This document shows, one piece after another, positions 23,717-27,190 of a stretch of 27,190 nucleotides of DNA. Source of the stretch: CAZKXX01 sp964556705. Lineage in GTDB: Bacteria > Acidobacteriota > Terriglobia > UBA7540. The position numbers and the translations under genes were made by a program. Under the pieces are notes generated by a model. The model searched no databases. It was not told the DNA's origin and saw only the letters and a program-made list of their open reading frames with translations. The stretch's first letter is position 1, and every line of letters starts with the position of its first letter. The stretch lies in assembly GCA_964556705.1 (NCBI GenBank), contig CAZKXX010000048.1:1-27190 (forward strand), given 5' to 3'.

Positions 23717-23804
23717 TATCGGATGCAGGCACAGGAGCTGAGACCGAGTCCGCCGCCAAGGTTTCGTGGGACCCGGCTCAGAACCACAAAGGGGAGATGC
23801 GACG

Positions 23805-24230
23805 ATGCGATTCATGGTGATCGTTCCCGCCAGCAAAGAATCCGAGGCAGGCATCCTGCCAAGTATGGAGCTGCTGGCTGCCATGGGCAAATACAACGAA
23901 GAACTCGTGAAAGCCGGGGTCATGCTCGCCGGTGAGGGGCTGCACCCGACCTCCAAAGGCGCGCGCGTCAAGTTCTTGGATGGAAAGACGACAGTGACGG
24001 ACGGGCCGTTTACGGAGTCGAAGGAGCTGATAGCCGGCTTCTGGCTCTGGCAGTGCAGGTCGAAAGGGGAAGCGATCGAGTGGCTCAAGCGCGCGCCTTT
24101 CGGAGGCGGCGTTGAAATCGAGCTTCGCCAAGTCTTTGAGGCGCAAGACTTCGGCCCAGCCTTCACGCCCGAGCTTCGGGAGCAGGAGGAGCGGCTGCGC
24201 GTTCAGTTGTCTGAGAAAAAAGAACGCTGA
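23805..24230 (+). CDS. DGPF-domain (YCII-related) protein 1
   Basis: 141 residues in a single DGPF/YCII-related domain, a ferredoxin-like alpha-beta fold. It opens with the strand MRFMVIVPAS, has a central helix (MELLAAMGKYNEELVKAGVM) and the strand VKFLDGKTTV, and carries the name-giving DGPF at 66-69 (VTDGPFTESKELIAGFWLW). The biochemical role of DGPF proteins is not established; the fold is shared with small dimeric enzymes and binding proteins. They are encoded with ECF42 factors and are their main known targets. ATG 23805 has GGGGAG 8 bases upstream; an out-of-frame ATG at 23797 lies between. The region from the promoter to the start codon matches that of the second DGPF gene in layout. 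Confidence 0.9.
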   Translation: MRFMVIVPASKESEAGILPSMELLAAMGKYNEELVKAGVMLAGEGLHPTSKGARVKFLDGKTTVTDGPFTESKELIAGFWLWQCRSKGEAIEWLKRAPFGGGVEIELRQVFEAQDFGPAFTPELREQEERLRVQLSEKKER

Positions 24231-24233
24231 GTC

Positions 24234-24260
24234 TGTCGATCTAATGAGACCTCGTTCGAC
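24234..24260 (+). promoter_or_regulatory. ECF42-type promoter of the second DGPF gene
   Basis: TGTCGA (24234-24239), 17 bases, then CGAC (24257-24260), 3 bases after the stop of the first DGPF gene and 84 bases before the next start codon. Boxes and spacing are identical to those at 23690-23716, although the spacer sequences differ. Confidence 0.7.
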
Positions 24261-24343
24261 CAATCAGCGAACAACAATTCCCGGCCGGTTGAAAAGGTCG
24301 AAGGCCCGGCCCAGCAACTGAATCTGAAAAAGGAGACATGACG

Positions 24344-24715
24344 ATGCGATTCCTGATGATGGTAAAACATGCCGAGAAATTCTCAGGCCCGCCACCCGAG
24401 GAACTCATGGAGGAGATTGAGAAGCTCACGCAGAAGACGCCCAGCGCAATGATTGCCAGCGGCGGGCTTGCTCCCACGGCCGCGAGCGCGAAAGTACGCG
24501 TCTCCGGCGGAAAGCTCGACACGATTGATGGACCCTTTGCCGAAGCCAAGGAAGTCGTCGGCGGGTTCGCCATCATGGAATTCAACTCGAAACAAGAGGC
24601 CCTCGAGGCGACCGTAACCTTCATGGACCTTCACCGGAAATACTGGCCGGGCTGGGAAGGAGAGACGGAAGTCCGCCAGATCTTCGGGCCGGAGGATTTT
24701 GCGCCGCAATCGTAA
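24344..24715 (+). CDS. DGPF-domain (YCII-related) protein 2
   Basis: 123 residues, a second DGPF/YCII-related protein. It has the opening strand MRFLMMVKHAEKF, the strand AKVRVSGGKLDT, DGPF at 62-65 (IDGPFAEAKEVVGGFAIM) and a late segment with DLHRKYWPGWEGETEVRQIF, which matches the ELRQVFE end of protein 1. The first ATG at 24338 is only two bases from AGGAG, while the second at 24344 is 8 bases away and gives the same MRF start as protein 1, so 24344 is chosen. It has its own ECF42-type promoter, so it need not rely on readthrough from the first DGPF gene. The STAS gene follows 61 bases later. Confidence 0.9.
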   Translation: MRFLMMVKHAEKFSGPPPEELMEEIEKLTQKTPSAMIASGGLAPTAASAKVRVSGGKLDTIDGPFAEAKEVVGGFAIMEFNSKQEALEATVTFMDLHRKYWPGWEGETEVRQIFGPEDFAPQS

Positions 24716-24776
24716 GCACACCCGCGGAGATTGCTTCTCGGACGACAGGAAGAGTGACGCAGAAAGGAGACGATGG

Positions 24777-25148
24777 ATGTTGAAGGTGACCGTTCACGGC
24801 CAGGGAGACATTGCCATCCTCCGATGCGAGGGGCGGCTCGTCGCAGGGGTTGAGGCAGCCTGTGTCTGGAGCGGCGTGCGTAGCCGGAGGGAGCTGGACA
24901 CCCTGTTCCTCGATTTGGCGCAGGTCGAACGCATCGATGCCGCAGGACTGGGAATCCTGTTGACCCTGCGCGCCTGGGCGCGGTCGAGGGGAATTCAACT
25001 GCATCTCATGAATGTCCCCGAAAGGGTTGCGCAGCTCCTCGAGCTGACCCGACTGGACGGCGTGTTCGACATCTTTCGTGTGGAGGCCTTGTTTCAGCCT
25101 TTGTCCCCGCCGGCGCAGTGGGCCGCTGCTGACGCGTTTTCATGCTAG
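24777..25148 (+). CDS. STAS-domain protein lacking the phosphorylatable serine
   Basis: 123 residues forming one STAS domain of the anti-sigma-factor-antagonist type: VTVHGQGDIAILRCEGRLV (4-22), LDTLFLDLAQVERIDAAGLG (40-59) and GIQLHLMNVPERVAQLLELT (72-91). In SpoIIAA-like proteins the loop reads D-[SA]-S-G-L-G, and the kinase phosphorylates the second serine. Here the loop is DAAGLG (54-59), so both serines are alanine and the usual switch is absent. It may act as a constitutive partner, bind something other than an anti-sigma kinase, or scaffold a protein complex. No anti-sigma kinase gene is in the window. AAAGGAG lies 7 bases before the ATG at 24777; another ATG at 24773 is out of frame. 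Its place among DGPF genes is unusual. Confidence 0.85.
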   Translation: MLKVTVHGQGDIAILRCEGRLVAGVEAACVWSGVRSRRELDTLFLDLAQVERIDAAGLGILLTLRAWARSRGIQLHLMNVPERVAQLLELTRLDGVFDIFRVEALFQPLSPPAQWAAADAFSC

Positions 25149-25182
25149 CGGCAGATTCGTGTGGCGCGAACGGCCCCGAGGC

Positions 25183-25201
25183 TCCGGCGGTCGCCGCCGG
25201 A
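25183..25201. terminator. Perfect 8-bp hairpin after the STAS gene
   Basis: TCCGGCGG (25183-25190) and CCGCCGGA (25194-25201) pair perfectly around the triloop TCG, 35 bases after the STAS stop and 80 bases before the third DGPF gene. Without a U-tract it could be a weak or Rho-assisted terminator separating the first DGPF block from the second. Confidence 0.4.
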
Positions 25202-25282
25202 CGCCGCAGCGCGTTGAGCCGGTGTTGCGGCGAACGCGAGATTGCCCGAGGTTCGAGCGCTAATTCTTTTGTTGGAGGAATC

Positions 25283-25639
25283 ATGAAGTACCTCTGCCTG
25301 ATCTACGAAGACGAGACCCTTTGGGAAAAGATGCCGGAGGAGGAGTTCAAGAAGGCTTTCGGCGAGCACATGGCTTTCACGAGCGACATCGAACGGAGCG
25401 GCCACCACATCGCGAGCCATCCGCTGGAGCCGACGCGCACCGCAACGACGGTCCGCGTGCGAAACGGAAAAGTCACGACCACCGACGGGCCGTTTGCAGA
25501 GACCAAGGAGCAACTGGGCGGCTTCTACCTCATCGAGGCAAAGGACCTGAACGACGCCATCCAGATCGCCTCGAGAATTCCCTGCGCGCGGACCGGATGC
25601 GTCGAAGTGCGCCCGATCATGGAATTCCAGGCACCTTAG
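25283..25639 (+). CDS. DGPF-domain (YCII-related) protein 3
   Basis: 118 residues. Starts MKYLCLIYEDETLWEKMPEE, the typical opening of YCII-related proteins, continues with the helix AFTSDIERSGHHIASHPLEP, the strand TATTVRVRNGKVTTT, and DGPF at 68-71 followed by AETKEQLGGFYLIEAKDLND. It ends with VEVRPIMEFQ. GGAGG lies 6 bases before the ATG. It is clearly closer to protein 4 than to proteins 1 and 2: the segments TATTVRVRNGKV and DGPFAETKEQL are identical between 3 and 4, so the pair arose by local duplication. No TGTCGA-type promoter was found upstream, so it may be read from another promoter or from upstream. Its function is as unknown as that of its relatives. Confidence 0.9.
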   Translation: MKYLCLIYEDETLWEKMPEEEFKKAFGEHMAFTSDIERSGHHIASHPLEPTRTATTVRVRNGKVTTTDGPFAETKEQLGGFYLIEAKDLNDAIQIASRIPCARTGCVEVRPIMEFQAP

Positions 25640-25830
25640 GATCCGGTCAAGGGCAGGAACCTCTGCGCAGAGGTTCGGCGGGCCGCAGCGGGTGGAAAGG
25701 CGCTGCTTGCCACTCGCGCGCGCGGCGCCGCGGGGAATTGGGCTAAGATAGCTGAGTTTTGCCGGTTCAGGGCTTTTTCGAAAGGTCATCGATTCTCAAC
25801 GCCGGTTCCGCCGCGAGCCAGGAGGAAGCC

Positions 25831-26184
25831 GTGAAGTACTTGTGCCTCGTTTATTGCGATGAGAAGTCGCTCCATTCCCTTCCCGAGAGCCCGGACGACC
25901 GCGAGTGTCTGGGCTACGTGGAAACGCTGAGCCGGAGCGGGCACTTCGTGGCCGGCGAGGCACTGGAATCGGTCGAGACCGCAACCACGGTGCGAGTCCG
26001 CAACGGAAAGGTGTCCGTCACGGACGGACCATTTGCGGAGACCAAGGAGCAACTGGCCGGTTTCTACATGATCGAAGCGCGGGACCTCGACGAAGCCATC
26101 CAGGTGGCGGCGAAGATTCCGCCGGCGCGAGTGGGCAGCATTGAGGTGCGGCCGGTCCGGCCTTTGAACGGGAGAGCGTCGTAG
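25831..26184 (+). CDS. DGPF-domain (YCII-related) protein 4
   Basis: 117 residues, starting with GTG at 25831 (MKYLCLVYCDEKSLHSLPES) behind a strong AGGAGG about 5 bases upstream. Layout as in protein 3: SRSGHFVAGEALESVETATT, VRVRNGKVSVT, DGPF at 65-68, AETKEQLAGFYMIEARDLDE, and the end SIEVRPVRPLNG. An open frame reaches back to 25759, but the start above fits both the ribosome site and the paralogue. The 191 bases between proteins 3 and 4 hold no gene and no TGTCGA box. Confidence 0.9.
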   Translation: MKYLCLVYCDEKSLHSLPESPDDRECLGYVETLSRSGHFVAGEALESVETATTVRVRNGKVSVTDGPFAETKEQLAGFYMIEARDLDEAIQVAAKIPPARVGSIEVRPVRPLNGRAS

Positions 26185-26248
26185 GGGCGGCGCCGGATGC
26201 GCCGTTCTCTGAAAGAACTAAAATTGAGAGAAAGGACTGGAGAATTCC

Positions 26249-26740
26249 ATGAAAATCTTCGGCAAAACGTTGTCCGATTACGTGGCCTTTTCAAAGTGGA
26301 TTCTCAGCCTGATTGTGGTGGTGGGGATTGTCCGTCTTGCACTCTCGCTCGCCGGCGTGCCGAACGCGACGGCAAAGTGGGTTAGCGTGACCGGCGCGGT
26401 CTTGATCGGGGTCGTGTACCTCGCCGTCCGAGTCCATACGAGCGGCTTCGGCGGGTACAAGCAGCTCCTTCCCGTCTTCGTGCTTCAAGCCCTGGCCTCG
26501 CAGGCCGTCATCGTTGCGGCGATTGTCCTTGCGATTTTTACGGGGACGGACAACATCTACACCGCGCCGGAATACAGCGGTGGCGGAGACGGGAAGACGT
26601 GGCTCCACGCGGGAGCCCATCTCGTCATCGCCACGACGGCCGTTTCGCTGGGGAGCTGGCTGATCGGGAGCGTGATTCTGTTTGTGACCAGAAAGGTTGC
26701 GCCCGGTAGCAAAGTCACCCAAGCTGCGGCGGGGGCTTGA
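26249..26740 (+). CDS. Small integral membrane protein of unknown function
   Basis: 163 residues with four or five hydrophobic helices: about 15-35 (SKWILSLIVVVGIVRLALSL), 43-60 (WVSVTGAVLIGVVYLAVRV), 70-97 (QLLPVFVLQALASQAVIVAA, then IVLAIF), and two in 118-150 (LHAGAHLVIATTAVSLGSWL, then IGSVILFVTRKV). A polar loop with TAPEYSGGGDGKTW lies between the third and the last pair. GGAG lies 7 bases before the ATG. It begins 64 bases after DGPF protein 4 on the same strand and could be co-transcribed. I do not recognise the family, and no function can be assigned. Confidence 0.75.
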   Translation: MKIFGKTLSDYVAFSKWILSLIVVVGIVRLALSLAGVPNATAKWVSVTGAVLIGVVYLAVRVHTSGFGGYKQLLPVFVLQALASQAVIVAAIVLAIFTGTDNIYTAPEYSGGGDGKTWLHAGAHLVIATTAVSLGSWLIGSVILFVTRKVAPGSKVTQAAAGA

Positions 26741-26807
26741 GTCTTATTCCCTGCCCTTTCAGGGAGATTGGCGCAGGAAGGCCACATTTCAAATCAAGGA
26801 GTCATGT

Positions 26808-27190
26808 ATGAGCAAAGTCAGGGTGCTCGTGGGGACACGCAAGGGCGCCTTCATTCTGGAGTCGGACGGCAAGCGCGACAAGTGGAAGGTGAGCGGGCCG
26901 CATTTCGCGGGCTGGGAGATTTACCATCTGAAGGGTTCGCCGGCGGACCCGAACCGCATTTACGCCTCGCAGACCAGCGGCTGGTTCGGGCAGATCATCC
27001 AGCGATCGAGCGACGGCGGCAAGACCTGGGAAACGCCCGGGGGCGAAAAGATTCCCGCGCCTTCCGATCCGCCCGCCGGCGCGAGCAACAAGTTCGTTTA
27101 CGACACCTCGGCGGAAACCGGCAAGCCGCTGACGACGCACCAGTTTTACGACGGCACGCAGCACCCCTGGGAATTCAAGCGCGTCTGGCA
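26808..27190 (+). CDS. BNR/Asp-box repeat (sialidase-like beta-propeller) protein, N-terminal part
   Basis: 127 residues are present before the window ends. It begins MSKVRVLVGTRKGAFILESD and contains an Asp-box, SSDGGKTWE (about 65-73), the S-x-D-x-G-x-T-W signature of sialidase and VPS10-type beta-propellers, plus the propeller strand pattern SPADPNRIYASQTSGWFGQI. Proteins of this type in soil bacteria are usually annotated as exo-alpha-sialidase-like or glycosyl hydrolase-like propellers, but a single Asp-box does not prove enzymatic activity. There is no signal peptide, so the N-terminus looks cytoplasmic. AAGGAG lies 6 bases before the ATG at 26808; the nearby ATG at 26804 is out of frame. 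Confidence 0.85.
   Translation, partial: MSKVRVLVGTRKGAFILESDGKRDKWKVSGPHFAGWEIYHLKGSPADPNRIYASQTSGWFGQIIQRSSDGGKTWETPGGEKIPAPSDPPAGASNKFVYDTSAETGKPLTTHQFYDGTQHPWEFKRVW

Noticed and set aside
23702..23935. 77-codon ORF overlapping the first DGPF gene
   Set aside because: Out of frame with DGPF protein 1 and its ATG would lie within the predicted promoter; no family signature.

Overview
The window is a high-GC bacterial contig, probably from a metagenome assembly: two runs of exactly 10 N (7972-7981 and 16606-16615) look like scaffold joins, and both fall in or beside otherwise intact genes. The gene types fit a soil-type Acidobacteriota or a relative: a DUF4097-like secreted protein, a Tat-exported Gfo/Idh/MocA protein, an NxxGxxAF-repeat secreted protein, a glycine-rich TonB, and an ECF42 sigma factor with DGPF proteins. 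This assignment is inference from gene content, not from a marker gene. I saw no phage, insertion sequence or CRISPR array.

Layout. 1-2388 (+): the tail of an unknown gene, a secreted DUF4097-like protein, shikimate kinase (aroK) behind a clear sigma-70 promoter, and a secreted protein of unknown function. 2419-4968 (-): a double PilZ protein with a zinc-ribbon-like insert, and an MscS-type channel. 4969-5622: a gene-poor stretch with a strong inverted repeat, a near-consensus promoter and a possible short leader ORF, leading into a secreted oxidoreductase (5623-6954). 7145-8402 (-): an NxxGxxAF-repeat protein cut by a gap. 8694-15527 (+): a UPF0104-type membrane protein and a complete seven-gene Mrp Na+/H+ antiporter operon (mrpABCDEFG) with many stop/start overlaps. 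15658-20034 (-): ileS, lspA and an rluD-like pseudouridine synthase, the second gap lying between lspA and rluD. 20407-21711 (+): a TonB-family protein behind a structured leader, and tRNA-Gln(CTG).

21855-26184 is the most interesting part: an HxlR regulator overlapping an ECF42-type sigma factor gene (with C-terminal TPR-like region), then four DGPF (YCII-related) proteins with a STAS protein among them. Two of the DGPF genes are each preceded by TGTCGA-N17-CGAC at nearly the same distance from the start codon, which fits the promoter type reported for ECF42 factors. The likely circuit is HxlR control of the sigma-factor operon through palindromes at its start, followed by sigma-factor activation of the DGPF genes. 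The STAS protein has alanine where the phosphorylated serine of SpoIIAA-like proteins sits. A small four-helix membrane protein and the start of a BNR/Asp-box repeat protein close the window.
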